Source of the DNA: Pseudomonadota bacterium
GTDB taxonomy: Bacteria; Pseudomonadota; Gammaproteobacteria; Acidiferrobacterales; Acidiferrobacteraceae
DNA length: 46,839 nt
Direction: 5' to 3'
NCBI GenBank assembly: GCA_021784755.1
Contig: JAJYHM010000021.1
Location: forward strand, 1-46,839
The notes beneath the pieces are model-generated. The model had not been told where the DNA came from. It was given only the letters and a program-made list of their open reading frames with translations, and ran no database searches. Positions 9,246 through 18,685 of the stretch are shown piece by piece. The stretch's first letter is position 1, and each line of letters opens with the position of its first letter. The position numbers and the translations under genes are program-made.

Positions 9246-9973
9246 AACGGCTCCTGGTTTTTCGATGCCCTGCGGGCGCCGGCCGCACGCACCTCATCGA
9301 GACACGCAGCGAGGGCCGCCGCCGGATCCGGCGCCCCCGTCACGGGCCGGCCGATGACCAGATAGTCGGCGCCCGAGGCCAGCGCCTCGCTGATCGTCTG
9401 CGTGCGCCTCTGATCGTCGGCCGCCGCGCCCTTGGGGCGGATACCCGGGGTGACCAGCACGAAACCGCCCGTGCGCAGATCCTGCAGATCGGACGCCTCA
9501 CGGCCCGAACACACGACCCCGTCGAGCCCCGCCTCATGACAGGAGCGCGCCAGACTTCGCACCCGTTCCGCACTCGCTCCCAACCCCAAGGCCGCTACCT
9601 CCTCCGGGCTGTGGCTTGTAAGGACCGTGACGCCCACGAGCTGCGGCCCGCCTGTGGGAATCGCCCGGCGCGCCGCCTCAAGCATGCGCGGCCCCCCGAG
9701 GGCATGCACGTTCACCATCCACACCCCAAGCTCCGCGGCGCGCGCACAAGCGCGGGCGACGGTATGGGGGATGTCATGGAACTTGAGATCCAGGAACACC
9801 TGGAAACCAAGGCCTTGCAAGGCATGGACCACAGGCGGTCCCTCGGCACAGAAAAGCTCGAGGCCCACCTTGACGCGGCACTGTGCGGGATTGAGACTGC
9901 GCGCCGCACCGAGCGCACCGCGCGCACCCGCAAAATCCAGAGCCACGATGATGACCGGGTCTTCAAACGACAT
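9242..9973 (-). CDS. pyrF: Orotidine 5'-phosphate decarboxylase
   Basis: A 243-residue TIM-barrel enzyme for the last step of UMP synthesis. The active-site block [13 protein letters not shown], with the catalytic Asp-Lys-x-x-Asp arrangement, is intact; the phosphate-binding VTPGIR and the C-terminal YLVIGRPVT are also present. Its ATG lies inside the 3' end of lapB and its stop overlaps the hldA start. The order lapA-lapB-pyrF is common in gammaproteobacteria, so the LPS and pyrimidine genes are probably co-transcribed here. A second pyrimidine gene, pyrC, lies elsewhere in the window at 35.1 kb. Confidence 0.95.
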   Translation of the reverse strand: MSFEDPVIIVALDFAGARGALGAARSLNPAQCRVKVGLELFCAEGPPVVHALQGLGFQVFLDLKFHDIPHTVARACARAAELGVWMVNVHALGGPRMLEAARRAIPTGGPQLVGVTVLTSHSPEEVAALGLGASAERVRSLARSCHEAGLDGVVCSGREASDLQDLRTGGFVLVTPGIRPKGAAADDQRRTQTISEALASGADYLVIGRPVTGAPDPAAALAACLDEVRAAGARRASKNQEPL

Positions 9974-11138
9974 CGTCCTCTCCCGATGGCGTGACGGTGT
10001 TCCAGCGATGACAGCCCGGGCACTGCCAGTGCAAGGACTGGCCCGAGAAACCGCACTGGTGACATAAATAGCGCCTGCGGCCCTCCACGATCTTTTCGAT
10101 GATCCCCTTCAAGATCGCGAGATCCTCGCGCGACTCACCCGAGGCCTGCTCGACATGCAGCCCGATGAGCCGGTTTAGGCCGCGCACCGAAGGTTGCCTG
10201 CGCAGCCACGAGACGATGAAGGCCTCCGCGGCGCGCAAACCCTCGCGACGCTCGATCACGTCCGCCAAGGCGAGCGTGAGCGCGATGTCGCGATGTCGCC
10301 CCAGGGCCTCCTGGAAAAACCGATACAGCCCCTCTTCGTCGCCCACCGCCTGGTAGCTCTTGGCCAGCGCCTGCGCGACCTCGCCCAGATACAGGGGATT
10401 TTGGACCTCGACGCGCCGCCAGGCCTTGATGGCGTCTTTATGGCGACCGAGATCGGCCTCGATATTACCAAGAACCATGCTCGCCCGCACACACGCCTTG
10501 TCGCTCTGGAGCGCCCGTCTGGCTTGTTCGCGCGCCACGTCATGCTCGTTGCGCTTATAGGCCTCCTCGGCCAATTCGCAATAATACTGGGCGATCACGT
10601 CATTCAATCCGGGGCCCCCGGCACGCCCCAGCCTGCGGCATACGCTGATGGCCTTTTCCCAGTCCCGCTCCTGCTGGTAGATGTGCATGAGGAGCCGCAA
10701 GGCTTCCTCGTTATGCAATCGGATCTCGGCGAGCTCCAGGAACAGGTTCTCGGCGCGATCCAAAAGACCCGCCTTCAGGTAGTCCTGTCCGAGTTCGAGC
10801 AGCGCCCGCGCCCGTTGGTCGCGGTCAAGCGCGGGGCGGGCAATGATGTTCTGGTGGACGCGTATCGCGCGCTCGACCTCTCCGCGCCTGCGGAACAGAC
10901 TTCCGAGCGCCAGATGGGTCTCGACCGTCTCGGAGTTGACCTCCAGGACTTTAATGAAAATCTCGATGGCCTTGTCGGCCTGTTCGTTCAGGAGGAAATT
11001 CAGGCCCTTGAAGTAGGCGGTCGGCAGATCTTTGCGCGCCCGGTGGCGCCGCTGATCGTAGCGCGCCGCCACCCACCCGGAACCGGCCGCCAGCGGCAGC
11101 AGCAGCCAGATCAGTACCGAGGCATGCTCAAAGAACAT
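9963..11138 (-). CDS. lapB: Lipopolysaccharide assembly protein B (LapB/YciM)
   Basis: A 391-residue inner-membrane-anchored TPR protein. It has one N-terminal hydrophobic helix ([14 protein letters not shown]), then a long series of tetratricopeptide repeats (residues about 45-340), then a rubredoxin-like zinc site with two CxxC pairs (CHQCG and CPGC) near the C-terminus. LapB works with FtsH to control LpxC levels and so balances LPS and phospholipid synthesis. Its place beside lapA and the heptose genes fits that role. The ATG overlaps the end of lapA by 11 bp. Confidence 0.93.
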   Translation of the reverse strand: MFFEHASVLIWLLLPLAAGSGWVAARYDQRRHRARKDLPTAYFKGLNFLLNEQADKAIEIFIKVLEVNSETVETHLALGSLFRRRGEVERAIRVHQNIIARPALDRDQRARALLELGQDYLKAGLLDRAENLFLELAEIRLHNEEALRLLMHIYQQERDWEKAISVCRRLGRAGGPGLNDVIAQYYCELAEEAYKRNEHDVAREQARRALQSDKACVRASMVLGNIEADLGRHKDAIKAWRRVEVQNPLYLGEVAQALAKSYQAVGDEEGLYRFFQEALGRHRDIALTLALADVIERREGLRAAEAFIVSWLRRQPSVRGLNRLIGLHVEQASGESREDLAILKGIIEKIVEGRRRYLCHQCGFSGQSLHWQCPGCHRWNTVTPSGEDDVV

Positions 11139-11424
11139 CTTTTATGGGCAAAGCGCGCAGGTTCGCGACCTCCTGTTCCATCTGGCGCACCTGCTTGCGA
11201 GCCGCGCCGAGCTGACGGCGCAGGCGCACCAGACGATTCAAGCTCGCCATGAAACCCACAATGATGCCCATCACGAGGACCACGACCAGGACCAGGGCCA
11301 GCGGCGCCTGCCACGCCAACCCCCCGTAGTAACGCACCGTCACATCGGCGGCATTCTTATACGCGAATCCCAGGGTGATAAAGACCACCAGAATCGCGAT
11401 CGAGCCATACAGGACCCGCTTCAT
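11128..11424 (-). CDS. lapA: Lipopolysaccharide assembly protein A domain protein (LapA)
   Basis: A 98-residue membrane protein with two hydrophobic helices (residues about 6-24 and about 41-62) joined by a short periplasmic loop containing VTVRYYGG. A basic, probably coiled-coil tail rich in Arg, Gln and Leu follows. This is the LapA (DUF1049) layout; in E. coli the lapAB pair is co-transcribed upstream of pyrF, exactly as here. It is the first gene after the intrinsic terminator that closes the ihfB transcript, so it probably has its own promoter, though I cannot point to convincing -35/-10 boxes in the short gap. Confidence 0.88.
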   Translation of the reverse strand: MKRVLYGSIAILVVFITLGFAYKNAADVTVRYYGGLAWQAPLALVLVVVLVMGIIVGFMASLNRLVRLRRQLGAARKQVRQMEQEVANLRALPIKDVL

Positions 11425-11444
11425 GGTGAAGGCTACCCCCTTGC

Positions 11445-11477
11445 AAAAAAAACGGCACGGGCGCCCCGCCCATGCCG
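11445..11477 (-). terminator. Rho-independent terminator between ihfB and lapA
   Basis: On the minus strand an 11-bp GC-rich stem (arms 11467-11477 and 11453-11463, one G-T wobble) with a 3-nt loop is followed at once by eight T residues (11445-11452). It lies about 35 bp after the ihfB stop and ends the supraoperon transcript before lapA. This is the clearest intrinsic terminator in the window. Confidence 0.9.
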
Positions 11478-11512
11478 CTCTTCTTTCTTGACTCGCGCCA
11501 CACGCGATGGGC

Positions 11513-11791
11513 TTACTGATCGACCCGCTCGCGCAACTCCTTACCCGGCTTGAAGTGCGGGACGCGACGATCCGGAACTTGCACGCTCACCCCAGTCTTC
11601 GGGTTGCGCCCGAGCCGCGCCGGACGGTGGTGCAGGGAGAAACTCCCGAATCCCCGCACCTCGATGCGCTCACCGGCCTGCAGGGCGCTCGACATGCGCT
11701 CCAAAAGACCCTTTACCGCAAGCTCGACGTCCCGCTGATCCAACTGCGGCTGGGTCGCCGCCAGGCTCTGAATGAGTTCGGACTTCGTCAT
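11513..11791 (-). CDS. ihfB: Integration host factor, beta subunit
   Basis: A 92-residue HU/IHF-family DNA-bending protein. It begins MTKSELIQ; the dimer core includes [15 protein letters not shown], and the DNA-inserting arm carries [10 protein letters not shown] with the conserved RNPKTG turn. The C-terminal [14 protein letters not shown] matches the beta subunit rather than alpha or HU. It forms a heterodimer with IhfA and shapes DNA at promoters and recombination sites. It follows rpsA by 15 bp, the standard rpsA-ihfB order, and is followed by the terminator at 11445-11477. Confidence 0.95.
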   Translation of the reverse strand: MTKSELIQSLAATQPQLDQRDVELAVKGLLERMSSALQAGERIEVRGFGSFSLHHRPARLGRNPKTGVSVQVPDRRVPHFKPGKELRERVDQ

Positions 11792-11806
11792 CGCGCTAAA
11801 GCCCCA

Positions 11807-13480
11807 TCACTCCTTCTGCCCGAGCTTCTCTTTCAGTTTATCACCCAGAGACGAGGTTGCCACAGGCGCCTTACGGGTGTATTCCTGAACGGCCTCATTC
11901 TCGCGTTCCATATCCTTGGCGCGCACAGACAACGTAATCTTGCGGTTCTTGCGGTCTATGGTCATGACCTTGGCCTCGACCGTATCCCCGTCCTTCAGGA
12001 CCGCACGCGCATCCTCGATGCGCTCGCGCGAGGCCTCGGCGGCGCGCAGATAACCCTCGACGTCATCGGAAAGCTTGATGGTCGCGCCCTTGGCATCCAC
12101 CGCTGTCACGACCCCCGTCACCACCGCACCCTTGCCGTGTTCGGCGCAGTAATTATTGAAGGGGTCGCCCTCCATTTGCTTTACGCCGAGCGAGATCCGC
12201 TCGCGTTCAGGATCGACCGCCAATACCACCGCCTCCAGCTCGTCGCCCTTCTTCAGGTCGCGCACCGCCTCTTCGCCGGCGCGGCTCCACGACAGATCGG
12301 TGAGGTGGATCAGGCCGTCGATGCCGCCTTCGAGGCCGACGAAGACGCCAAAGTCGGTGATCGACTTGATCTGACCCTTCACGAGATCGCCCTTGTTATG
12401 CGAAGTGGCGAACTCTTCCCAAGGATTCGGCTGGCACTGCTTGATGCCAAGCGATATGCGGCGGCGCTCCTCATCGATATCGAGAATCATCGCCTCGACC
12501 TCATCGCCGAGCTGCACGATCTTGGTCGGATGCACGTTCTTGTTGGTCCAATCCATTTCCGAGACATGGACCAAACCCTCGACCCCTTCCTCGATCTCGA
12601 CGAAAGCGCCGTAATCGGTGATGTTGGTGACCTTGCCGAAAATGCGGGTGCCGATCGGGTAACGGCGGGCAAGATCCACCCACGGGTCGTCGCCGAGCTG
12701 CTTCAGGCCCAGGGAGACGCGGTTACGCTCGCGATCGAAGCGCAAGACCTTGGCTTCCACCTCATCGCCGATATTGAGCATCTCCGAGGGGTGCTTGACA
12801 CGCTTCCAGGCGAGGTCGGTGATATGCAGGAGACCGTCCACACCGCCCAGATCGACGAACGCGCCGTAATCGGTGAGGTTCTTGACGATACCCTTGACGA
12901 CCTGACCTTCCTCGAGATTGGCGAGCAGCTGGTCGCGCTCGGCCGATATCTCGTTTTCCACGACCGCGCGCCGTGATACCACCACGTTGTTACGTTTGCG
13001 GTCGAGCTTGATGACCTTGAACTCGAGTTCCTTGCCTTCGAGGTAGGACGGATCGCGCACCGGACGCACATCGACCAGTGAGCCCGGCAGGAAGGCCCGG
13101 ATGGTGTCGATAGCAATGGTGAAGCCGCCCTTGACCTTGCCGGTCATGATACCGGTCACGACGCTCTGCTTCTCGAAGGCCTCTTCCAGCACATCCCAGG
13201 CCTTCACGCGACAGGCCTTCTCGCGTGACAGACGGGTCTGGCCGAAGCCGTCCTCCATGTATTCGATGACCACCTCGATCCGGTCACCGACCTTGGCGCC
13301 GATCTCGCCTGTGGCGTTGCGGAACTGTTCTGTCGGGATCACGCCTTCCGACTTCAAGCCGGCGTTGACCACCACGACCTCGTCGTCGACATACACGACC
13401 TCGCCCACAACGAGGCTGCCGGGACGCATCTGACAGGACTGCATGCTCTCTTCAAACAATTCGGCAAAGCTTTGGCTCAT
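11807..13480 (-). CDS. rpsA: 30S ribosomal protein S1
   Basis: A 557-residue protein, the same length as E. coli S1. It has six tandem S1 (OB-fold) repeats, recognisable by recurring blocks such as [31 protein letters not shown] and [16 protein letters not shown]. The first two repeats dock it on the ribosome and the remaining four bind mRNA upstream of the start codon. It lies between cmk and ihfB, the conserved order. The 94-bp gap before it may hold its own promoter, as in other bacteria, but I do not see a convincing -35/-10 pair. Confidence 0.97.
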   Translation of the reverse strand: MSQSFAELFEESMQSCQMRPGSLVVGEVVYVDDEVVVVNAGLKSEGVIPTEQFRNATGEIGAKVGDRIEVVIEYMEDGFGQTRLSREKACRVKAWDVLEEAFEKQSVVTGIMTGKVKGGFTIAIDTIRAFLPGSLVDVRPVRDPSYLEGKELEFKVIKLDRKRNNVVVSRRAVVENEISAERDQLLANLEEGQVVKGIVKNLTDYGAFVDLGGVDGLLHITDLAWKRVKHPSEMLNIGDEVEAKVLRFDRERNRVSLGLKQLGDDPWVDLARRYPIGTRIFGKVTNITDYGAFVEIEEGVEGLVHVSEMDWTNKNVHPTKIVQLGDEVEAMILDIDEERRRISLGIKQCQPNPWEEFATSHNKGDLVKGQIKSITDFGVFVGLEGGIDGLIHLTDLSWSRAGEEAVRDLKKGDELEAVVLAVDPERERISLGVKQMEGDPFNNYCAEHGKGAVVTGVVTAVDAKGATIKLSDDVEGYLRAAEASRERIEDARAVLKDGDTVEAKVMTIDRKNRKITLSVRAKDMERENEAVQEYTRKAPVATSSLGDKLKEKLGQKE

Positions 13481-13574
13481 GAATCTCTCTGGCGTCTAGG
13501 CCCCAAAAAGCGGAGCGGGTTGGCCGGCAAAGGTAGCCGGACGATTGATCTTCGATTCGGCGGAGGGATAAAAG

Positions 13575-14243
13575 TCACTGCCGGCTTTTCGCCATGGCGA
13601 GCACCCGGTCAACCACTTCCTGTAGGCCCAGGGCCGACGAGTCAAGCACGACGGCATCCCCTGCGGGCTTGAGCGGTGCGACGGCGCGGCTGGCATCCCG
13701 CTCGTCCCGCTCCCGAATCTCCTGTATAAGCTGCGAAAGCGTAACACCGAAGCCTTTCGCCTTCAACTGATCATAGCGCCGCTGGGCTCGGACCTCGGCG
13801 CTCGCCGTGAGGAACACCTTCAAAAAGGCGTCGGGAAACACATGGCTGCCCATGTCGCGACCATCGGCCACGAGCCCTGGCGGCCGGCGCGCCACGCGCT
13901 GACGGTCCAGCAGGGCTTCGCGCACGGACCCCAGGGCGGCGAGCCGGGAGGCGGCATTGGCGGCCTCAGGGCTGCGCAGCAAGGCACCGCATTCGCGTCC
14001 GTTGGCGAACACTGCGGGCTCGTCGCCGGCGGCCGCGACGAAACGCAGGTCGAGCGTGGCCGCGAGATCGCGCAGGCTCGCCTCGTCATCGCAGGCGATA
14101 CCCCCCCACGCGGCGGCAAGCCCCAAGGCCCGGTAGACCGCCCCGCTATCGAGGTAGTGCCAGCCGAGTCGTGCGGCGACCGCCATGCCGACCGCGCCCT
14201 TGCCGGAGCCCGAGGGACCGTCGATGGCGAGCACCGGTATCAT
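13575..14243 (-). CDS. cmk: Cytidylate kinase
   Basis: A 222-residue P-loop kinase that phosphorylates CMP/dCMP. It shows the Walker A motif DGPSGSGKGAVG at the N-terminus, the NMP-binding DSGAVYRALGLAA, the VADGRDMGSHVFPDA block and a LID-region pattern RDERDASR with the catalytic arginines. Its ATG overlaps the aroA stop (ATGA), in keeping with the aroA-cmk-rpsA supraoperon order. Confidence 0.95.
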   Translation of the reverse strand: MIPVLAIDGPSGSGKGAVGMAVAARLGWHYLDSGAVYRALGLAAAWGGIACDDEASLRDLAATLDLRFVAAAGDEPAVFANGRECGALLRSPEAANAASRLAALGSVREALLDRQRVARRPPGLVADGRDMGSHVFPDAFLKVFLTASAEVRAQRRYDQLKAKGFGVTLSQLIQEIRERDERDASRAVAPLKPAGDAVVLDSSALGLQEVVDRVLAMAKSRQ

Positions 14244-15556
14244 GACACGGTGGTCTCGAGATCGAATCCGACCGCCCGCGCGCAGGCCACGAAACCCGGA
14301 AACGAGGTTGCCACATTACGGCAGTCGCGCACACGAACCGGTGCGGTCGCGCGCAGACCCGCGACCGCAAAGGCCATGGCGACACGGTGGTCGCCTCCGG
14401 AGTCGATCACGCCACCGGACAGCCCACCGCCTCGGATTGTAAGACCATCCGGACGCTCCTCCACGGCGATGCCGAGCGCCTTCAGACCGCGCGCCATGAC
14501 GGCCAGGCGATCGCTTTCCTTGACCCGCAACTCCTCGGCGCCGCGCAAAGTCGTGATGCCCTCGGCGCAGGCGGCGGCCACGAACAGGGCCGGGAATTCG
14601 TCTATGGCCAGAGGGACGAGTTCCGGCGGTATGGCGATACCCTGCAGGGGTTTGGCGTGCACGACGAGATCAGCGACCGGCTCGCCGCTTTCCACGACCT
14701 CGTTTTCCTGCTCGATACGCGCCCCCATGGCCCGCAAGATGTCGATGACCCCGCGGCGCGTGGGATTGATCCCGACCCGCTTGAGTCGCACGCAGGACCC
14801 CGGGACTATGCTGGCTGCGACCAGGAAAAAGGCCGCCGACGACAGGTCCGCCGGGACATCGAGACGGACCGCGTGCAAGGGGCCCTGCCCCCCCTCGAGC
14901 GACACTGTGGCGCCACTGCGCGTCACGGGATAACCGAAGCCCGCCAGCATGCGTTCGCTATGGTCGCGGCTCGGCGCGGGCTCGATCACGGTCGTGCGCC
15001 CGTGCGCATAGAGACCCGCCAAAAGGATGGCGGATTTCACCTGGGCGCTCGCCACCGGCAGGCGGTATTCGATACCCGACAGTGCGCGGCCACCCACGAT
15101 ATGGAGGGGCGGCCGCCCGCCCTCCCCGGTCTCGATCACAGCCCCCATCATCCGCAGCGGTGCCGCCACCCGTTCCATGGGACGGCGCATGAGTGATTCG
15201 TCGCCCACAAGGCGTGTGCCGAAGGGTTGCGCCGACAAGAGACCCGCCAAGAGTCGCATGCTGGTGCCCGAGTTGCCGAGATCCAAGGGTCTGACCGGGG
15301 CCTGCAGGCCATGCAGACCCACGCCGTCCACCACCAGGCGGCCTTCATGCGGGCCTTCGATCGAGACCCCGAGCGCCCGAAAGGCAGCGATCGTCCCCAG
15401 GACATCCTCACCCTCCAAGAGACCCGTGATCTCGCTGCGCCCCTGAGCCAGGGCGCCCAGGATCACCGCGCGGTGTGAGATCGACTTGTCGCCCGCCACG
15501 GTAATGGTCCCGGATAGCGGCCCCTGTGCCCTCACCGTGTAATCAATGCTCGCCAT
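14240..15556 (-). CDS. aroA: EPSP synthase (3-phosphoshikimate 1-carboxyvinyltransferase), class II sequence type
   Basis: A 438-residue shikimate-pathway enzyme that joins PEP to shikimate-3-phosphate. It carries all four sequence signatures used to define class II enzymes: GDKSISHR, SAQVK, RDHSE and NPTR. It also has LDLGNSGTSMR at the PEP/inhibitor-contact loop, where the class II enzyme CP4 carries an Ala that makes it insensitive to glyphosate; here the corresponding segment differs. It precedes cmk (4-bp overlap) and overlaps tyrA by 14 bp. The upstream neighbours tyrA, hisC and pheA use the product chorismate or related intermediates. Confidence 0.95.
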   Translation of the reverse strand: MASIDYTVRAQGPLSGTITVAGDKSISHRAVILGALAQGRSEITGLLEGEDVLGTIAAFRALGVSIEGPHEGRLVVDGVGLHGLQAPVRPLDLGNSGTSMRLLAGLLSAQPFGTRLVGDESLMRRPMERVAAPLRMMGAVIETGEGGRPPLHIVGGRALSGIEYRLPVASAQVKSAILLAGLYAHGRTTVIEPAPSRDHSERMLAGFGYPVTRSGATVSLEGGQGPLHAVRLDVPADLSSAAFFLVAASIVPGSCVRLKRVGINPTRRGVIDILRAMGARIEQENEVVESGEPVADLVVHAKPLQGIAIPPELVPLAIDEFPALFVAAACAEGITTLRGAEELRVKESDRLAVMARGLKALGIAVEERPDGLTIRGGGLSGGVIDSGGDHRVAMAFAVAGLRATAPVRVRDCRNVATSFPGFVACARAVGFDLETTVS

Positions 15557-16439
15557 TGGCGATCTCCCTCATCAAGTCGGCACGAAACGCGCGGGCGTTC
15601 GTGAAATGTCCCATGAGCCCCTCGAAATCGCCGCGTGCGAGCTGGTCACTCAAGCGCGCCAAATGCTCGGCGAAGGCCGCGAGCGCGGGCCCAAGGAACG
15701 TAGCATTGGCCGCGCACACGTCCCTCCACATCAGGGGATCGCTGCCTGCGATGCGCAAAAAGTCCTTAAGCCCGCTGCCTACGAAAGGCGCAAGCACCAC
15801 GGGCGATTCCTCGGCCGCGAGGAGTTCCGCGCAGGCGAAGGCGAGCAGGTGCGGGAGATGGCTCGTGTAGGCCACGAGCCTGTCATGGGTCGTGGGGTCG
15901 GCGAGGACCACGCGGGCGTGTGCTGCCGCCCACATCGCCCGCACCGAGTCCACGGCGTCCTCGGCCGTGATCTCGGTCGGGGTCAATATGACGCTGCGCC
16001 CGGCGAAGAGGTCGGCGCGCGCGGATGCGGGGCCCGAGCACTCGCTGCCGGCCATGGGATGACCGGGCACATAGCGCGCCAGGCCCAGATCCCGCCCGAT
16101 GGCGGCCAAGGGCCCCTTGGCGCTGCCCATGTCCGTGATGATCGCCTCGGGAGCCGCACCACGCGCCACACACGCCAAGAGATCCGGCAGAGTGCCGAGC
16201 GGGGTCGCGAGCACCACGATATCGGCGTCGCCCACCGCCGCCTCCAGGCCCCGGGCCTCATCGATCAAACCGCGCGAGCGCGCCTCTTCCAGGGCCGCCG
16301 GATCGGCATCCACGCCCACGATCCGTTCGGCGAAACCCGCCTCCCGCAAGGCCGCGGCCAGCGAGCCGCCCATGAGACCCACACCCACGATCGCAAGCCG
16401 CCTCTGGGCGCGCATGGGCGACCGCCCATCCCGGCTCAC
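15543..16439 (-). CDS. tyrA: Prephenate dehydrogenase
   Basis: A 298-residue NAD(P)-dependent enzyme of tyrosine synthesis. The Rossmann motif VGVGLMGGSLA stands near the N-terminus. The active-site region has GHPMAGSECSGP, with the catalytic His of the GHPxAG block, and later SHLPHLLAFA. There is no chorismate mutase or ACT domain, so this is the monofunctional type; mutase activity comes from pheA upstream. I chose the GTG at 16439 because it overlaps the hisC TGA (GTGA). An ATG at 16415 is the alternative; the longer frame to 16610 lies inside hisC. Confidence 0.93.
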   Translation of the reverse strand: MSRDGRSPMRAQRRLAIVGVGLMGGSLAAALREAGFAERIVGVDADPAALEEARSRGLIDEARGLEAAVGDADIVVLATPLGTLPDLLACVARGAAPEAIITDMGSAKGPLAAIGRDLGLARYVPGHPMAGSECSGPASARADLFAGRSVILTPTEITAEDAVDSVRAMWAAAHARVVLADPTTHDRLVAYTSHLPHLLAFACAELLAAEESPVVLAPFVGSGLKDFLRIAGSDPLMWRDVCAANATFLGPALAAFAEHLARLSDQLARGDFEGLMGHFTNARAFRADLMREIANGEH

Positions 16440-17539
16440 CGGACCCTCACCGCTTCGGCCAGGGCGGGCAAAAGGCGTGCGTTTTCCTCGGGACGGCCGA
16501 CCGTGATCCGCAGATGCCGCGGCATGCCATAGGGCTTGAGTGGCCGCACAATGACCCCCTGGCGCAGCAAGGCCTCGTAAATGCGCGCGGCATCCCCCAC
16601 CTCGGCACACACGAAATTGCCGGCCGACGGCAGGACCGCAAGACCCATGCCCCCGAGAGCACGCACGAGCGCTGCCCGCTCGGCGGTGTTGGCCGCCCGC
16701 ATCCGCTCCACATAGTCGTCATCGTCGAGCGCCGCCACGGCCGCCGCCTGGGCGACAAGATTCACATTGAAGGGCTGGCGCAACCGATTCATGAGCTCCG
16801 CAAGCGCGGCGTCCGACACGGCGTAACCGACGCGCAGACCCGCAAGCCCATGGATCTTGGAAAAGGTGCGCACGACGACCAGGTTCGGGTGGTGCGCCAG
16901 CGACGCGCAGCCGTCCGGGTGATCCGCATCGGCGACATATTCCCGATAGGCCTCGTCCAGCACCACGATGGTGGACTTCGGTACGACCGCAAGAAAAGCG
17001 GCGAGCGCCTCCCGGCCGAACCACGTCCCGGTCGGGTTATTGGGGTTGGCAAGGAATACCATGCGCACGCTCGGGCTCAAGGCCGCGGCCATCGCCTCCA
17101 GGTCGTGGGCATAATCGCGCGACGGCACCTGGATCATCTGCGCCCCGAGGCCCCGCACGCTGATCGGGTAGGCGGCGAAGGCGTACTGATCGCAGATGGC
17201 GGTCTCTCCCGGAGAGAGGAACGTGCGCGCAACCAGCTCCAGGACGTCGTTGGATCCGTTGCCGAGAGTGATCTGCCGCTCCGAGACCCCAAGGCGCCGC
17301 GCCAAGGCCTGTTTCAGGGCGAAGCCGCCGCCGTCGGGGTAGCGCTCCATCTGCGCAAGCGCGGCGCTGGCGGCGGCCCGCGCCTTGGGACCGGGGCCAT
17401 AGGGGTTCTCGTTGGACGCAAGCTTGATCGCCCCCGTCACGCCCAGCTCGCGTTCGAGCTCTTCTATGGGCTTGCCCGGCTGATACGGCACGAGGCCACG
17501 GACGCCGGGGACCGCCAAGATCAGGGGATCACACGCCAT
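16436..17539 (-). CDS. hisC: Histidinol-phosphate aminotransferase (probably also aromatic amino-acid transaminase)
   Basis: A 367-residue PLP enzyme of aminotransferase fold I. Visible are the N-terminal KLASNENPYGPGP block, GNGSNDVLEL, LANPNNPTGTWF, VVLDEAYREY and the PLP-lysine segment TFSKIHGLAGLRVGY. In the serC-pheA-hisC-tyrA supraoperon this paralog is generally taken to serve aromatic amino-acid synthesis as well as or instead of histidine; that is family knowledge, not seen here. It follows pheA after a 44-bp gap and its stop overlaps tyrA. Confidence 0.93.
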   Translation of the reverse strand: MACDPLILAVPGVRGLVPYQPGKPIEELERELGVTGAIKLASNENPYGPGPKARAAASAALAQMERYPDGGGFALKQALARRLGVSERQITLGNGSNDVLELVARTFLSPGETAICDQYAFAAYPISVRGLGAQMIQVPSRDYAHDLEAMAAALSPSVRMVFLANPNNPTGTWFGREALAAFLAVVPKSTIVVLDEAYREYVADADHPDGCASLAHHPNLVVVRTFSKIHGLAGLRVGYAVSDAALAELMNRLRQPFNVNLVAQAAAVAALDDDDYVERMRAANTAERAALVRALGGMGLAVLPSAGNFVCAEVGDAARIYEALLRQGVIVRPLKPYGMPRHLRITVGRPEENARLLPALAEAVRVR

Positions 17540-17583
17540 TAGATTGCTCTCTCATCATCATCCGAGATCGGGTTGGTTCCGTC

Positions 17584-18681
17584 CTAGACGGCCTGGGGAT
17601 AAGACCCGAGGCGTCGCACGACCCTGCCGTCACGCTCGAGCTCGGCCAGCGCCTCCTGGATCGCCGGATCCTTCTCGTGGCCTGCAACATCCACGAAAAA
17701 CACATACTCCCAAAGCGCGCGGCGGGCCGGCCGCGACTCGATGCGCAGGAGGCTGATGCCGCGACGGGCGAACGGCTCGAGCAATGCGTGCAAGGAACCG
17801 GGGGTGTGCGGGGCTGTGAGCAAAAGGCTGGTCTTGTCCTGCCCACTCGCGCCCACGGGACTGCGCCCGATCACAAAAAACCGCGTGGCGTTGTCGGGCG
17901 TGTCCTCGATGTTTGACGCCAGGATCGGCACACCCCAGTGGGCGGCCGCCTCGCGCGAAGCAATGGCCGCGAGCTTGGGCTCATCGACCGCGCGGCGCGC
18001 AGCCTCGGCGTTGTTCGACACCGCCACTTGCTCGCAATGCGGCAGGTGGCGCTCTATCCATTCCCGGCATTGGGCGAGCGCCTGGGGATGGGCGGCCACC
18101 CGTTCGATCTCGTCGAGGGCGCCCGCGCGAGAGAGCAGCTGATGATGGACCCGCAGCACGACCTCGCCTACGATCACAAGCGGCGAACGCATGAGCAAGT
18201 CATGCGTGTGACTCACGATCCCTTCCGCCGAGTTCTCGACCGGCACGACCCCGAAATCCGCGGTCTTGGCCTCGATGACGCGGAACACCTCGGCGATCGT
18301 GGCCACCGGCACCGCCGCGACCGCGCCCCCGAAGTGCTTGCGCAGGGCCGCCTCCGTAAAGCTTCCCTCGGGCCCGAAATACGCCACGGTCAGGGTATGC
18401 TCGAGGGCCAGACAGGCCCCCATGATCTCCCGGAAGATGCGCAGGACGTCAGCTTCCGGCAGCGGCCCCTGATGGCGCGCGCGGACCTTCGCCAACACCT
18501 GACGTTCGCGCTCCGGCCGATAGAACACGGGCTCGCCGGCGGCGGATTCTTTGATTTTTGCGATGGCCTGGGCGGCGTGCGCGCGCTCGACGAGCAACTC
18601 CTGGAGCTTTTCATCGATGGCGTCTATCCGCGCACGGCGCTCATCGAGTCGCCACTGCGGATCGTCGGCGCGCTCGGACAT
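17584..18681 (-). CDS. pheA: Bifunctional chorismate mutase / prephenate dehydratase
   Basis: A 365-residue fusion for phenylalanine synthesis. Residues 1-90 form an AroQ-type mutase helix bundle (RRARIDAIDEKLQELL). The dehydratase domain starts at VAYFGPEGSFTEAAL and contains VVPVENSAEG and the TRFFVIGR motif with the catalytic Thr. The C-terminal ACT domain has the regulatory GSLHALLEPF and ESRPAR motifs, which predicts feedback inhibition by phenylalanine. It starts 4 bp after serA. Confidence 0.95.
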   Translation of the reverse strand: MSERADDPQWRLDERRARIDAIDEKLQELLVERAHAAQAIAKIKESAAGEPVFYRPERERQVLAKVRARHQGPLPEADVLRIFREIMGACLALEHTLTVAYFGPEGSFTEAALRKHFGGAVAAVPVATIAEVFRVIEAKTADFGVVPVENSAEGIVSHTHDLLMRSPLVIVGEVVLRVHHQLLSRAGALDEIERVAAHPQALAQCREWIERHLPHCEQVAVSNNAEAARRAVDEPKLAAIASREAAAHWGVPILASNIEDTPDNATRFFVIGRSPVGASGQDKTSLLLTAPHTPGSLHALLEPFARRGISLLRIESRPARRALWEYVFFVDVAGHEKDPAIQEALAELERDGRVVRRLGSYPQAV

Positions 18682-18685
18682 GGCT

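Noticed and set aside
11507-12976. 489-codon plus-strand frame
   Set aside because: It lies antisense to ihfB and rpsA; both are certain, so this is a shadow frame.
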